In this document: positions 53,532 to 62,771 of the stretch, in pieces
Numbering within the stretch: position 1 is the stretch's first letter
How the letters are laid out: each line of letters opens with the position of its first letter
NCBI GenBank assembly: GCA_903904815.1
Contig: CAIVDU010000056.1
Location: 1 to 64,000 of the forward strand
Reading direction: 5' to 3'
From: an uncultured Armatimonadota bacterium
Lineage (GTDB): Bacteria > Armatimonadota > Fimbriimonadia > Fimbriimonadales > Fimbriimonadaceae
DNA: 64,000 bases
Program-made: the position numbers and the translations under genes
The notes under the pieces: model-generated
What the model saw: only the letters and a program-made list of their open reading frames with translations
Told to the model about the DNA's origin: nothing
The model's database searches: none

Positions 53532-54530
53532 CTACTTGCGGGTCCAATCGGCAATCGAATCCCATCGCTCGGTGTCGTAGAGGTCGGCGCGGGTTGGATT
53601 TTCTTTCGGACTCCAGATGACCGTGTAGGGACCGACCCGACCTATGCCGGTGTCGTCGGAAATCGGGAGGAGTGCGCCGGTGTCGCCGTTCGCGAGAACT
53701 GATCCCGAGGGACGTCTTTCGATGAAGAGGAGGGGGTGCTTGGCGTCAATGAACCGCGTGAACCCTGGCGACTCAGTAAGTCCCCACCTCGTGCCTTCGA
53801 TGAGATCGAGCATTCCAGACCGTGAGGTTCCGTACGGAGTCTTCTCAACGAACACTCCGGTGCGTTGACCGTCGAGGGCGAAGGCGATCAGGGTATCGCC
53901 GAGTTTCTCCGATTCGAACTGGTCCGCTTCTGGATCGTAGGTATCGAGGTTCCAGTTCTTGCCGGTGCGGCCCAGGATTGCGAGCTTGGAGCCGAGAATC
54001 ATCAGTCGATCGTCGATCGACTTGTCTGCCAGCGAGAGTCCTTCGAATCGCCCCACGAGTTCTGGTCGAGGTCTGTTGACGGTCAGATCGACTCGGACCA
54101 GAGCCTCCAGCCATGGCTTTCCCGCCGCGTCGTCCCATCGGGCGAGAAAGTAGACGTTTTTGCCGAGCCGCTTAGCTCCGGAAATCGCGTCAGCATCCCG
54201 TGAGCGTCGCCCTGACTTGACCAGTGCCAGTGTCTTTAAGATTTCGTCGTGCTTGAACAGCTTTGGGGAAACCGGGAGTCCGGACAGCCTCGTCGAGTAC
54301 ATCGACTTTTCGTGGCGCAGGCTGAGCCCTCGGTCGTCCCAGACGGCAAACGTCTGATTGCGTCGAAACGCGACGACAGCCACCGGGGGCACATTGGCAG
54401 GCTTCATCGGGAGACGAAAAGCGGAAGTTCCCTTCCGAACCACGAACGTCTCTTGGTAGAATTGAAGTGTAACCTTGTCTACCTGCTGAGAGAGACTAAG
54501 GACCGCACTCATCGCTGCTCCAAATAGCAT
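53532..54530 (-). CDS. Secreted protein of unknown function
   Basis: About 332 aa from the ATG at 54530, giving signal MLFGAAMSAVLSLSQQ; the earlier ATG (54560) would overlap the divergent gene. Beta-rich, with WD/propeller-like spacing (FAVWDDRGLSL, VYFLARWDDAAGK, LAILGRTGK), but no family is recognised. Confidence 0.65.
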   Translation of the reverse strand: MLFGAAMSAVLSLSQQVDKVTLQFYQETFVVRKGTSAFRLPMKPANVPPVAVVAFRRNQTFAVWDDRGLSLRHEKSMYSTRLSGLPVSPKLFKHDEILKTLALVKSGRRSRDADAISGAKRLGKNVYFLARWDDAAGKPWLEALVRVDLTVNRPRPELVGRFEGLSLADKSIDDRLMILGSKLAILGRTGKNWNLDTYDPEADQFESEKLGDTLIAFALDGQRTGVFVEKTPYGTSRSGMLDLIEGTRWGLTESPGFTRFIDAKHPLLFIERRPSGSVLANGDTGALLPISDDTGIGRVGPYTVIWSPKENPTRADLYDTERWDSIADWTRK

Positions 54531-54558
54531 GACCCACTCAGCATAACCGAGGAATCCC

Positions 54559-54777
54559 ATGGACTGCCGGGACTGCGCACGATACGATAAGGAAGCCGCC
54601 AAATGCCGCGACGGCAAAGTGAACCCTCAGCGGTATGAACACGCTCTGTCGGTGGCCCAGGTGATGGGTCTCCGATCTATCTGTGTGTTCAACGATCACC
54701 GCGAGCGGATCGTGGGCGTCCGGCATCCGGAACGACCGGCGGGCGGCCTGCCGGTACGGCCCTCGGCCGCGGAGTAA
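54559..54777 (+). CDS. Small Cys-rich protein, unknown
   Basis: 72 aa with MDCRDCARYDKEAAKC (Cys at 3, 6 and 16) and a Pro/Arg-rich tail. Strong GAGGA RBS 5-6 bp before the ATG. Divergent from the secreted protein at 53532. Could bind a metal, but no known family. Confidence 0.5.
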   Translation: MDCRDCARYDKEAAKCRDGKVNPQRYEHALSVAQVMGLRSICVFNDHRERIVGVRHPERPAGGLPVRPSAAE

Positions 54778-54911
54778 TGGAGTGCCGGAGAGTGCATCCG
54801 AGTCTCGGCGAACATGCCCCAACGAAAATTCTGGCTGGTGCCTGAGCGTCAAACGTTTAAGTTGCGTTAAGGACAATTCATGTTATGTGCAACGAAAGGT
54901 ACTAAAGGCTC

Positions 54912-54941
54912 TTGTTGTAAGTGTGGTTATCTTCTTATAAT
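54912..54941 (+). promoter_or_regulatory. Promoter of the 54990 gene
   Basis: TTGTTG at 54912 and TATAAT at 54936-54941 with 18-bp spacing, about 48 bp before the ATG; a small CATCTT/AAGATG hairpin follows. Confidence 0.55.
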
Positions 54942-54989
54942 GCGGTCCGTTCATCTTTCAGTGGAAGATGAAAATCGACTAGATTCAAA

Positions 54990-56438
54990 ATGGCCCCAAT
55001 AAGCAGAATTCTTAAAACATCATGTCTAAGCTTGCTCCTGGCTGGCGTGGCCACATCGATGGCAACTGGACCTTATCTCGAGCGTAGTGTCACCGTACAT
55101 TTCATCAACAACTCGAACTTCACCCTAACCGTGGTGAATGCGGGTCTCGCCAGCAAGGAGGGCAAGTGGGATTCCGCGCCACCTGCTCACATCGCGCCTC
55201 ACACCACCGTAACCTGGAAGTCCCAATCCAGCAACTTTTTGAGGGGCGTCGAAGGCGCTGCAACCTACCGGATTGAGGGATTTGTCGGAACTGCGCCATC
55301 GGTCGGACTTCCGCCCCCTCTCGCGCCGCTCGCAAAATCCTTGCTGGCGGTTTCCTGGGATAACCCTGAAGTCGGCAACAACACCTTTAACTGCACGGCG
55401 CCTGCCCCTTTGAAACTGGAAAAGTCTGGTGGTAGCGGTAACGATTCGACGGTTACGTTTACCCTGTGGCCGGTTTTTGAATTGCCAGCGCACCAGCAAA
55501 TTACGAGCCTGAAAGTAAGAGTTCTCACGGGACAGGACCAGGGAGCCGGTACCGACGACAAGATCTATTTCGACGTTGGGCCAGTTGGCTGGAACCTGCC
55601 ACAGAGCAAGGGCAAGTTCGAGCGAAACTCCGACGACACATTCGACCTTTCTTTAAGTGGTGTGTCTCTCTCCACCGACGATATTTCTCGCTTGCGCATT
55701 CAGAAGAAGGGAGTTGGAGGTTGGACTGGCGCCCCGGACGGAGTGGGTGGACCCTGGGAATGTCAGTCGATTCACCTTATCGTGAACAAAGTCGATCTTG
55801 GCCCGATTGAGATCAATAAGTGGCTTCAACATGGCAGCCCGGAAGCGGTGGTCAATATCGGAAACTACTCGGTTCCCGATAGGTTTGTGCGCACTTTGCG
55901 AATGACTGCCAATCCTGAGCTTTCTGCGGGAGGCGAGGAAAGCGGGGCGGTTTTTACCACGCTCGGCAAACTCGCTGGTCTGTCTGGCTGGCAAATGGCG
56001 AACGTGGGGTATGTCTATGCCACCGGAACCGTGGTTTACACGCCAGGTCAATCCAGCGACGGCTGCGCAACAATTGACCTCAAATTAGAGAAGATCGAAA
56101 TCTTCGATGAGGCACATGGCTACCACCCGACGGGGAAAGATGTGGCCATTCTTTTTGCGGGCAAGCTCCACTACGACTACACGTTCAGCCCGATTGGGAC
56201 ACCTTACACCAAGGTGTTCAGCGGTCCCGGAGCGGATACATCCATCAATGGTCCTCGTTACTTGAGAGCCGAATACTTCTGGCGCACGTACGGCGCCCAA
56301 ACCGGCGGATCTCCGCTTCCGGCTGCCGGAACGCGAGTTCAGCTCAGAGGCCCAATCTTCATCGACACCGATAAAGAGGGTTACTACGAGGTCCACCCTC
56401 AGAGCCCCACTGAAGTGATCTTCCCCTACAAGGGATAG
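54990..56438 (+). CDS. Secreted protein with aegerolysin-like and PLAT-like domains
   Basis: 482 aa with signal peptide (ATSMATGPYL). Residues about 30-130 (RSVTVHFINNSNFTLTVVNA, GKWDSAPPAHIAPHTTVTW) resemble aegerolysin or similar beta-sandwich membrane-binding domains. Residues 171-266 resemble a PLAT/LH2 domain: ITSLKVRVLTGQDQGAGTDD, KIYFDVG, FDLSLSGVSLSTDDISRLRI. The last 200 residues form a third beta-rich region. Both matches are by eye only. Such folds often bind lipids or membranes. Own promoter, no obvious partner. Confidence 0.7.
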   Translation: MAPISRILKTSCLSLLLAGVATSMATGPYLERSVTVHFINNSNFTLTVVNAGLASKEGKWDSAPPAHIAPHTTVTWKSQSSNFLRGVEGAATYRIEGFVGTAPSVGLPPPLAPLAKSLLAVSWDNPEVGNNTFNCTAPAPLKLEKSGGSGNDSTVTFTLWPVFELPAHQQITSLKVRVLTGQDQGAGTDDKIYFDVGPVGWNLPQSKGKFERNSDDTFDLSLSGVSLSTDDISRLRIQKKGVGGWTGAPDGVGGPWECQSIHLIVNKVDLGPIEINKWLQHGSPEAVVNIGNYSVPDRFVRTLRMTANPELSAGGEESGAVFTTLGKLAGLSGWQMANVGYVYATGTVVYTPGQSSDGCATIDLKLEKIEIFDEAHGYHPTGKDVAILFAGKLHYDYTFSPIGTPYTKVFSGPGADTSINGPRYLRAEYFWRTYGAQTGGSPLPAAGTRVQLRGPIFIDTDKEGYYEVHPQSPTEVIFPYKG

Positions 56439-56539
56439 TTCAATCTTGGTTCACGCCTCCGGCCAAACTCCCATTTGATGATTGGAGGCGTGAACCAAAT
56501 TTACTTCACCGATGAATGCCTGGGTAACGTCGGATAAAG

Positions 56540-57181
56540 ATGCTCGCCGCCCTATTCGTGATCTGCGTGTCGCAAGAGGCTCATTGGAAAGATACGCTTG
56601 GGAAGTCGGGCATTCAGATTCTTCACATGGGGAGAGATTCCTGGTGCGCCCTGTTTTATGAGAAGTATGGGAGTAGCAACTCTAGTCATGCGAACGCGCT
56701 TTATGCGTATGCATTAGCGGTTGCACGCGTGAACAATAAGCTTCTCTCCGATCCCAAACTTCCGCATCAAGCCAAAACGCGAAAACTCGCAGACTTGGTC
56801 GTGCAATTTGCCTTTAAGTCAATTGCGCTGGGCGAATCCATAGACTTCAATACAGGGTGGCTGCCCGTCGGGAATGGTCTCTACGCCGATGCCGAAGCGA
56901 CCGTGTATGTGTATCTCCGGCCGGATGGATCGCCGAGGGCGAAGTCGATGGTGGTTTCCCAAGTCAGGAAAGCCCTGGACGCTCAGTCAAGTCTGGTCAA
57001 GGATGCTCTCGCTCTTCAGAGCGACAATCCGAAGCGGACGGCAGAGATTAAGTCCGACTATGCGGAGCTTTACAAGATCTATCACGAGATGGTGCCTCTA
57101 ATCGCGGCAACTACCGGTCGCACGGGATCCGACCGGATCCTTGGTTTCTGCTTAAGGGCAGTCGAGACGATTAGCTATTGA
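56540..57181 (+). CDS. Hypothetical, possibly exported protein
   Basis: 213 aa. Short hydrophobic N-terminus MLAALFVICVSQEAH, then a mostly helical body with no recognised motif. Between the aegerolysin-like and BamE-like genes on the same strand. Confidence 0.6.
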   Translation: MLAALFVICVSQEAHWKDTLGKSGIQILHMGRDSWCALFYEKYGSSNSSHANALYAYALAVARVNNKLLSDPKLPHQAKTRKLADLVVQFAFKSIALGESIDFNTGWLPVGNGLYADAEATVYVYLRPDGSPRAKSMVVSQVRKALDAQSSLVKDALALQSDNPKRTAEIKSDYAELYKIYHEMVPLIAATTGRTGSDRILGFCLRAVETISY

Positions 57182-57243
57182 CCCTGAGCATCTACCCTCA
57201 GAAAATTTTGGCGACCGGGTCTTAGGTACGAACTGAGAACCTT

Positions 57244-57777
57244 GTGGGTAGGAGAACCGTAAGACTCGGCGTGAGCCGGAAGCAAAGGATATGGGCGGTG
57301 ATGATCTTGGCCGTTTTCGCAGTAGCCGGTTTCCTGTTCCGTTTTCAGACATCCGTTGATTCAGTTGCCTCTCCAAGTTATCATTCCGTTCCGTTCAACC
57401 ATGCCGCGTGGCTGAAGGGGACCGGACTCGAGTCACCCAATAGCGATCGTTTGCTCATGAAGCGAGACCTAATGGCTCGTTTCGTGAAAGTTGGGATGAG
57501 CCGTTCCGAAGTGGAGAAACTACTAGGCAAGCCAGATGTCGAGGTGGCACATCGTGAAAATCAAGGACTTAGCCTCGACGTGGACCAGGATGATTTGCTC
57601 AGGGTCGATTGCGATATCAGCCCTAACTGCACGCGGCCGCCCCCATCGGTTGTGAACTATTTTGCCTGCGTCGTATATGAGAACGACTATGACGGTGATG
57701 CCGTCGATGACGTGATCGCCTTCGGAGTAGACATCGAGAACCGAGTTCGATGGTTTGGTCGAGGGACCTGGCTGTAG
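57244..57777 (+). CDS. BamE/SmpA-like membrane-anchored protein
   Basis: 177 aa, GTG start. One N-terminal TM helix (RIWAVMILAVFAVAGFLF) rather than a lipobox, then KVGMSRSEVEKLLGKPDVEV, the BamE/SmpA motif. A DxDxDxxDD loop (ENDYDGDAVDDVIAFG) might bind calcium. It is unlike classic BamE because of length and lack of lipidation. Confidence 0.7.
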   Translation: MGRRTVRLGVSRKQRIWAVMILAVFAVAGFLFRFQTSVDSVASPSYHSVPFNHAAWLKGTGLESPNSDRLLMKRDLMARFVKVGMSRSEVEKLLGKPDVEVAHRENQGLSLDVDQDDLLRVDCDISPNCTRPPPSVVNYFACVVYENDYDGDAVDDVIAFGVDIENRVRWFGRGTWL

Positions 57778-57914
57778 GCTCAGATGAGCCTGAATTGGCT
57801 TTTGGGAAAAAATCAGAACCGACCCTCGCTGCCATCAGAGAGGGCCGGAATCAGCGTGAAACTCGTCAAGTTTATTGCGAGCCTCGATGACGAAGGTCGC
57901 GCCAACGCCCTGCC

Positions 57915-58493
57915 TTACTTGATGATTTCGTCGAGGCTGGATAACTCGACGTTTCTGACTCGGTTCCAGCCCTTACTGATCGGCTGCCCCGTCGGTCCGG
58001 TGAATTGCTCCCACAGGCCGCCGTACTCAAAAGTATAGGTCTGGAAAGGGCGATCACCCGAGAAATCCAAGGCGATGGTCTTCACGGCAACTAGCTTAAA
58101 GTCGAATAGGACATACGGCTTGTCGGTCTTTGCGGAGGGAGCCTGCTTGAAAAACGCAACTTGAACGTCTTGATATGCACTGCCTGAAGCGCACCGGGCA
58201 AAGAATTCCGAGTCCCACTGGCCCAGCGGAATCTTGAACGAAAACGGGTTAAAGGTTATCTTGCCTGCGCCAGCGCCTGAACTTTGGGAGCCGATGCTGA
58301 GGGTCTGCTCAACGTTGTAGCTGAAATTTGGCAGGGCTAGCCACCCATCTGTGGCAAGCACGCCCTGGTCGGGGGATTTGTTCCAGTCTCCGCCGTACGG
58401 TTTGAAACGAATATAGGCAGATTCGGCAACGGCTTGGGTTGCACACACCGAGGCGAGGGTCAAGGCAAGCAAAGCCCTAAAGTTTGAATTCAT
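57915..58493 (-). CDS. Hcp-like (T6SS tube fold) protein with Sec signal
   Basis: 192 aa from the ATG at 58493. Signal peptide MNSNFRALLALTLASVCATQ ending AVAES. The body has Hcp-family features: AYIRFKPYGGDW, NVEQTLSIGSQSSGAGAGKI, PYVLFDFKLVAVKTIALDFS, PFQTYTFEYG. Classic Hcp is cytoplasmic and lacks a signal. No other T6SS gene in the window, so a stand-alone secreted Hcp-fold protein is likely. Confidence 0.75.
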   Translation of the reverse strand: MNSNFRALLALTLASVCATQAVAESAYIRFKPYGGDWNKSPDQGVLATDGWLALPNFSYNVEQTLSIGSQSSGAGAGKITFNPFSFKIPLGQWDSEFFARCASGSAYQDVQVAFFKQAPSAKTDKPYVLFDFKLVAVKTIALDFSGDRPFQTYTFEYGGLWEQFTGPTGQPISKGWNRVRNVELSSLDEIIK

Positions 58494-58875
58494 TCGATTT
58501 TGAAATGCTCCTCTCTTAATTGAGTTGGCGCAGATGGCCACCTCGCGTTATGAGACGCAGCAGCACGGTCAATTGTTGCCGGTTTTCGAGTGGTGTTAGC
58601 AATTTTCAAGAACGGAGGAGTGAGAAGGTCACTTCCGGACCTCCATTCCCGGCCCTGACTCCTGAATGCCAGGTACCCGGGATGCGGGCAAAGTATTAAG
58701 CCAGAAAGTCGGTCAGATGAACCCTCCGACCCGCAAACTGCTCACTGCAAACTGCCGGCTTTCTTGAGAGCTCACTCCTCGATCAATCGAGGACAGCAAG
58801 AAGGGAGAAGTGTGCCCAGACTCGGTACTGCCACCACTGTGATACACGAGGCCAAGGGCCGCTGACGGCGGACGG
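58494..58875. other. 382-bp intergenic region
   Basis: Divergent between the Hcp-like and PaiB-like genes. RBS-like GAGAGGAG on the minus strand at 58507-58514; otherwise no ORF, tRNA or riboswitch seen. Confidence 0.5.
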
Positions 58876-59514
58876 ATGGCGTATAACATTTCCATGTACG
58901 TGCCGGGACATTTTCGGCTGGAAGATCGGGCGTTGGTGCGCGAGTTGATGCGGCGTAATCCGTTTGCGACCATCGTGTCGAACGGGGAAGCGGGGCCGTT
59001 TGCGACTCATTTGCCGGTCCTGTTGGAAGACGGGGAGTCGTTGGTGATTGCCGCCCACATGGCCAAGGCCAATCCCCATTGGAAGCTGTTCGAAGCTCGA
59101 TCACCGGTCCTCACGATCTTTCATGGGCCGCATGCCTATGTTTCTCCCAAGCTCTACGTCGCGGAAGGAAGCGTTCCCACCTGGAACTATGCGACGGTCC
59201 ACTGCTATGGGGTCCCGGAGTTGATCGAGGACGAGGAAGAGGCGTTGCGGCATGTCCAAACCGTGGTCCGCACCTTCGATGCAAATCTAGAGCAAAAGCG
59301 CCCGGCATCCATGGAGGAGTCCATGCTTCGTCGGATGCTCGCGGGCATCGTCGCATTTCGAATTCCGGTCGATCGGTTTGAAGCCAAGCTGAAACTGAAT
59401 CAGAACAAGGCGCTGCCGGACCGTAACGCGGTCAAGAAAGCGATGTCGGAATCCCCGGATCTTTTTGAGCGACAGGTCGGTGAACTCATGGTCGAAGTAT
59501 TCGACGTGTCCTAA
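58876..59514 (+). CDS. FMN-binding PaiB-like protein
   Basis: 212 aa. Characteristic MYVPGHFRLEDRALVREL and LTIFHGPHAYVSPKLY, then PTWNYATVHCYG and KLNQNKALPDRNAV. PaiB of Bacillus is a flavin-binding regulator of sporulation and protease genes. Start MAYNIS or the nearby MYVPG (58894). Confidence 0.93.
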   Translation: MAYNISMYVPGHFRLEDRALVRELMRRNPFATIVSNGEAGPFATHLPVLLEDGESLVIAAHMAKANPHWKLFEARSPVLTIFHGPHAYVSPKLYVAEGSVPTWNYATVHCYGVPELIEDEEEALRHVQTVVRTFDANLEQKRPASMEESMLRRMLAGIVAFRIPVDRFEAKLKLNQNKALPDRNAVKKAMSESPDLFERQVGELMVEVFDVS

Positions 59515-59541
59515 ATCGCCCTTCAACGGTAACCTGATAAC

Positions 59542-60261
59542 ATGGCGTCCCTCGATATTCAGCGACTGTGGAAACTTCATAAAATCGATGCCGGTCTTGT
59601 GGATGTTCGGAACCAGGCTGCATCGCTCGATCCCGGGAAACTGATTCGAGTAGAAGTGGAACAGCTCAAGATGCAGGATGCCGAGCAAGGCGCCGCCTAT
59701 CGGGCTCTCCACCAGGAGCAACTCGACCTCGACCTTGCCCAGAAAGGCGCCGACGATAAGATCAAGCGGCTCGAAAAGGAGCTTTACGGCGGTACCGTTG
59801 TCAGTTCGCGGGAGTCCGAGGCTTATCAGAAAGAGATCGAGATGATCAAGAAGCAGAAGGAGGCTCGCGATGAGCGGCTGCTGGAGCTTTACGACCTCAT
59901 TCCGCCGGCAAAGGCCATCGCCGAGAACATCCTTCAGCAGATAGAAAAGAAGCGCCAGGAACTCGGAGAGGCAAATAAGAAGGCTCTCACGATGAAGGCC
60001 GAATTGGAACGTGAATTCGCGCGTCTTACTAAGCTGAGACCGGAGACGGCGAAGATTGTCAATCCCACCCTGCTTGCGCGTTACGAATCGATTCGTCAAC
60101 GGCATAGCGGAATTGGAATGGCGGAGGTCACGAAAAAAGGATCATGTTCAGGCTGTGGAACAAGTCAACCCGAGCGAACGCTTCAAGCTCTGAGAGAGGA
60201 CAAGGTGGCGACCTGCGAGTCGTGCCATCGCATCCTGTACCACTCAGAGGGCGTCATTTGA
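59542..60261 (+). CDS. Coiled-coil protein with C4 zinc ribbon (DUF164/CdsZ-like)
   Basis: 239 aa: about 190 residues of coiled coil (ASLDIQRLWKLHKIDAG onward), then a C4 zinc ribbon GSCSGCGTSQPERT...CESCHRILY. These proteins are widely conserved and of unclear role, sometimes linked to DNA or RNA binding. The stop overlaps the next gene's TTG as TTGA. Confidence 0.92.
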   Translation: MASLDIQRLWKLHKIDAGLVDVRNQAASLDPGKLIRVEVEQLKMQDAEQGAAYRALHQEQLDLDLAQKGADDKIKRLEKELYGGTVVSSRESEAYQKEIEMIKKQKEARDERLLELYDLIPPAKAIAENILQQIEKKRQELGEANKKALTMKAELEREFARLTKLRPETAKIVNPTLLARYESIRQRHSGIGMAEVTKKGSCSGCGTSQPERTLQALREDKVATCESCHRILYHSEGVI

Positions 60262-60971
60262 ATTGGACCATCCGGACGGCCGGCGTCGCCGTCCTTGGTC
60301 TCACGCTTGCCGGTTGCGCCAAATTTCCGGCGTCGGGAAACACTCAATTCACGAAAATCACCTTCAACGTGACGATGGGTGGACCGATCAATCCGAACTA
60401 CTTATATTACGTGGCCATGTATGCGTCGACCGATCAAAACCCGGTTTATCAGAACGTGGCCCCGGTCCCGGTGATTGCGTCGGGAAGCTCTAACGGATGG
60501 CTTACCGGTGCGGCGACGAACTACGTCGTTATGCAACCGGCGAACCTGAGTCGACCTTATTCGATCTATTCGGTCGGCACCCCTTCCGCTCCCGGGGTCG
60601 ACAATACACTCACCGGCAACACCAACGATCAGATCACGCTCGATGGAAGTGGGAACTATCCCACCACCTGGAGCTTCACCATTTTTACGTCGCAACTCGC
60701 TAACGGGAACGCGATCCTCGCCCAACAGTTCAAGTCACTCACATTCCAGATCATTCCTATGAACAAGCTCGCTTCGGGCAGCATCAGCGGCAGAATCATG
60801 GACGCCATCGGACAGAACGCGAATTTCCAGGCCCAAACTGTGCTCCTGAATTCGAGCTACACCGTGAGCAACTCAACTCTCGGAGGCATCGAGCCGGCAA
60901 ACGACTGTGTTGGTGGATACGACCCGGCGCTCGACATCACGGACTTTTCGGTCACCGTCACCCCCCCTTAA
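60258..60971 (+). CDS. Lipoprotein of unknown function
   Basis: 237 aa from the TTG at 60258. Lipoprotein signal ending LTLAGC. Beta-rich body with KITFNVTMGGPINPNYLYY and YVAMYASTDQNPVYQ; no family recognised. Coupled to the zinc-ribbon gene upstream and 3 bp from the GT2 gene downstream. The longer frame from 60144 is only the overlap with the previous gene. Confidence 0.75.
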   Translation: MNWTIRTAGVAVLGLTLAGCAKFPASGNTQFTKITFNVTMGGPINPNYLYYVAMYASTDQNPVYQNVAPVPVIASGSSNGWLTGAATNYVVMQPANLSRPYSIYSVGTPSAPGVDNTLTGNTNDQITLDGSGNYPTTWSFTIFTSQLANGNAILAQQFKSLTFQIIPMNKLASGSISGRIMDAIGQNANFQAQTVLLNSSYTVSNSTLGGIEPANDCVGGYDPALDITDFSVTVTPP

Positions 60972-60974
60972 GCT

Positions 60975-61889
60975 ATGGCTCGCGTCGCCGTTCTTCTCAC
61001 GTGCTACAACCACTTTAAGTACCTGCCTGCTGCCCTTGAGGGGGTTCGCAGGCAGACGTTTCGCGACTTTGAGATTGTCGCGATCGATGACGGGTCTAAG
61101 GACGACACGCGGGAGTGGCTGCGGCAGCAGCCCGACGTTCATTGCATCCTCAACGAGACGAATCTCGGGACGTACGCGACTCTCAACGTGGGATTAACAT
61201 CGACGAGCAGCGAGTTCGTCGCGGTTTTGAACGACGATGATCTATGGGAACCGGAAAAGCTCGAACGTCAAGTCGTCCTTCTTGACGGTAACCCCAAGGT
61301 TGGATTGGTCCATACCGGTGGAACCTTCATCGATGGTGAGGGCATACGGACGGAGGGTAATCCTCTCGGGTTTGCATTCCCCACTTTCGAGACGGGCGAT
61401 ATTCTTCTTGGTCTTGTCTATGAGAACAAGATCATCGCCAGCGCCGCGCTTGCCCGTCGGTCGTGCTTCGATCAGCTGGGTGGATTCAACGATGGCTACT
61501 TCGGGTCGGGAGATTGGGAAATGTGGTTCCGGATCGCGGAGGCCCACGACGTGGGATTCGTGGACGCGCCGCTAACTCACTACCGGGTCCACGGAGCGAA
61601 TGCAAGCCACAAGCTGGAACGGATTTGGAGAGACGACGAGAAGCTGCGCATGTGGATCGCCGATCGGTTGACCAAGCTGACTCCTGGCCGCTTTCCAGAG
61701 GCCGATGTTCAAAAGGCTCAGGCGTTTAACCTGGCCGCTCTGGGCACGGTGAAGACGCTGAATGGCAACCCAAGTGGTGGGCGGGGCTGTTACGCGGCTT
61801 CGGCGAAGCTCGATCCGACCCGCTGGAAGACTTACGCGCGGTATCTGGCGACATTCTTGCCGGCGTCGTCGTTTCGGAAAATGCTGTAG
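60975..61889 (+). CDS. Glycosyltransferase family 2
   Basis: 304 aa, GT-A fold. VAVLLTCYNHFKYLPAAL, VAIDDGSKDDTREWL, FVAVLNDDDLWEPEKLE (DxD region), FGSGDWEMWFRIAE and YRVHGANASHKL (acceptor/base region). Common in polysaccharide or glycoprotein synthesis; no partner polymerase adjacent. Last gene of the zinc-ribbon/lipoprotein operon. Confidence 0.95.
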   Translation: MARVAVLLTCYNHFKYLPAALEGVRRQTFRDFEIVAIDDGSKDDTREWLRQQPDVHCILNETNLGTYATLNVGLTSTSSEFVAVLNDDDLWEPEKLERQVVLLDGNPKVGLVHTGGTFIDGEGIRTEGNPLGFAFPTFETGDILLGLVYENKIIASAALARRSCFDQLGGFNDGYFGSGDWEMWFRIAEAHDVGFVDAPLTHYRVHGANASHKLERIWRDDEKLRMWIADRLTKLTPGRFPEADVQKAQAFNLAALGTVKTLNGNPSGGRGCYAASAKLDPTRWKTYARYLATFLPASSFRKML

Positions 61890-61980
61890 GGGGCGGGGCG
61901 CCTCGAGGCAAGCAGCGCTTTCTTAAGCAGTGATTTCAGTAGACTTTTTCAAATTCGCTCCGCGGTTGAGTGTAGCCGTG

Positions 61981-62097
61981 GGCTCCTGTCCACGGTCCCT
62001 CGCTGGCCATCTCTCCGAGGTCCGGAGTCCGCAGGCAGGAACCTGCGGCTACCGGGGGTTGGACGCAGACATAGGTTCCTGCCCGTGGCCCTCGCTG
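61981..62097. repeat. Interspersed intergenic repeat (direct plus inverted copies)
   Basis: GGCTCCTGTCCACGGTCCCT at 61981 and GGTTCCTGCCCGTGGCCCT at 62074 are imperfect direct copies. GGCAGGAACC at 62034 is inverted relative to the second copy and matches the copy at 12958. Confidence 0.55.
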
Positions 62098-62136
62098 ATC
62101 AACACTGCGACAACCGGACACCGCACGCACGAGCCT

Positions 62137-62745
62137 CTATGTTTTGTTGGTCGGTTTCTTTTTCGCCCACTCGGCGATGCGGCGGTGAAGGCGTTTTGAC
62201 TCCCTGAAGTTGCCCAGCATCGTCGGGTGGTTGCGGGGTTCGATGAGTAGACGGATGGGTTTGCCGCCGGATTCGCCTTCGACGCTGACCCAACGGCCGA
62301 GCAGCAGCATGGTGTGGACGTTGGCCCGGTAACGGACGCGGCGCACCTCATGGTGCTGGAACTCGATCGTGCGAATCTCTGAAAGAAACACGAGGCGGTC
62401 GGGGAGAATCTGCAAGTACCCGACGTCTTCGTGGGCGTCGAGCAGGCCGTGATACTTCGGGGTGGCAAAGCCGACGAAAGCGCTGCCGGCGACCGGGATC
62501 TCGCCTCGGTCGGTTAGGATCGCGGTGAGCTCCTTCTGCATGTGAGGATTCTCGAAGAATCCGAAGAAATCGAGGGCGATCCAGCCAAGAATCGTGGATG
62601 CGATCAAGAGCCAAAGGCCGGTACCCAAAAGTTGTCGGGTCGTCGCCATGATGGCCAAACCTGCCACGGCGGGGAAAAACCAGACGAGGGATGGTATGAG
62701 GTTGCCCAACGCCTTTCGTCGGGATGTCCAAACCGTTGGTTTCAC
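62137..62745 (-). CDS. Two-helix membrane protein with soluble C-terminal domain, unknown
   Basis: 202 aa. Two TM helices (LIPSLVWFFPAVAGLAIMA and LWLLIASTILGWIALDFFGF), then a beta-rich PH-like C-terminal domain (YLQILPDRLVFLSEIRTIEF). No known family. Divergent from the AddB-like gene. Confidence 0.7.
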   Translation of the reverse strand: MKPTVWTSRRKALGNLIPSLVWFFPAVAGLAIMATTRQLLGTGLWLLIASTILGWIALDFFGFFENPHMQKELTAILTDRGEIPVAGSAFVGFATPKYHGLLDAHEDVGYLQILPDRLVFLSEIRTIEFQHHEVRRVRYRANVHTMLLLGRWVSVEGESGGKPIRLLIEPRNHPTMLGNFRESKRLHRRIAEWAKKKPTNKT

Positions 62746-62771
62746 TGAGAGGATGATACACTGATGTGTTG

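Noticed and set aside
57784-58038. 84-codon open frame after the BamE-like gene
   Set aside because: Half of it is antisense to the Hcp-like gene and it has no RBS or homology.
59287-60105. 272-codon open frame on the minus strand
   Set aside because: Antisense to the PaiB-like and zinc-ribbon genes.
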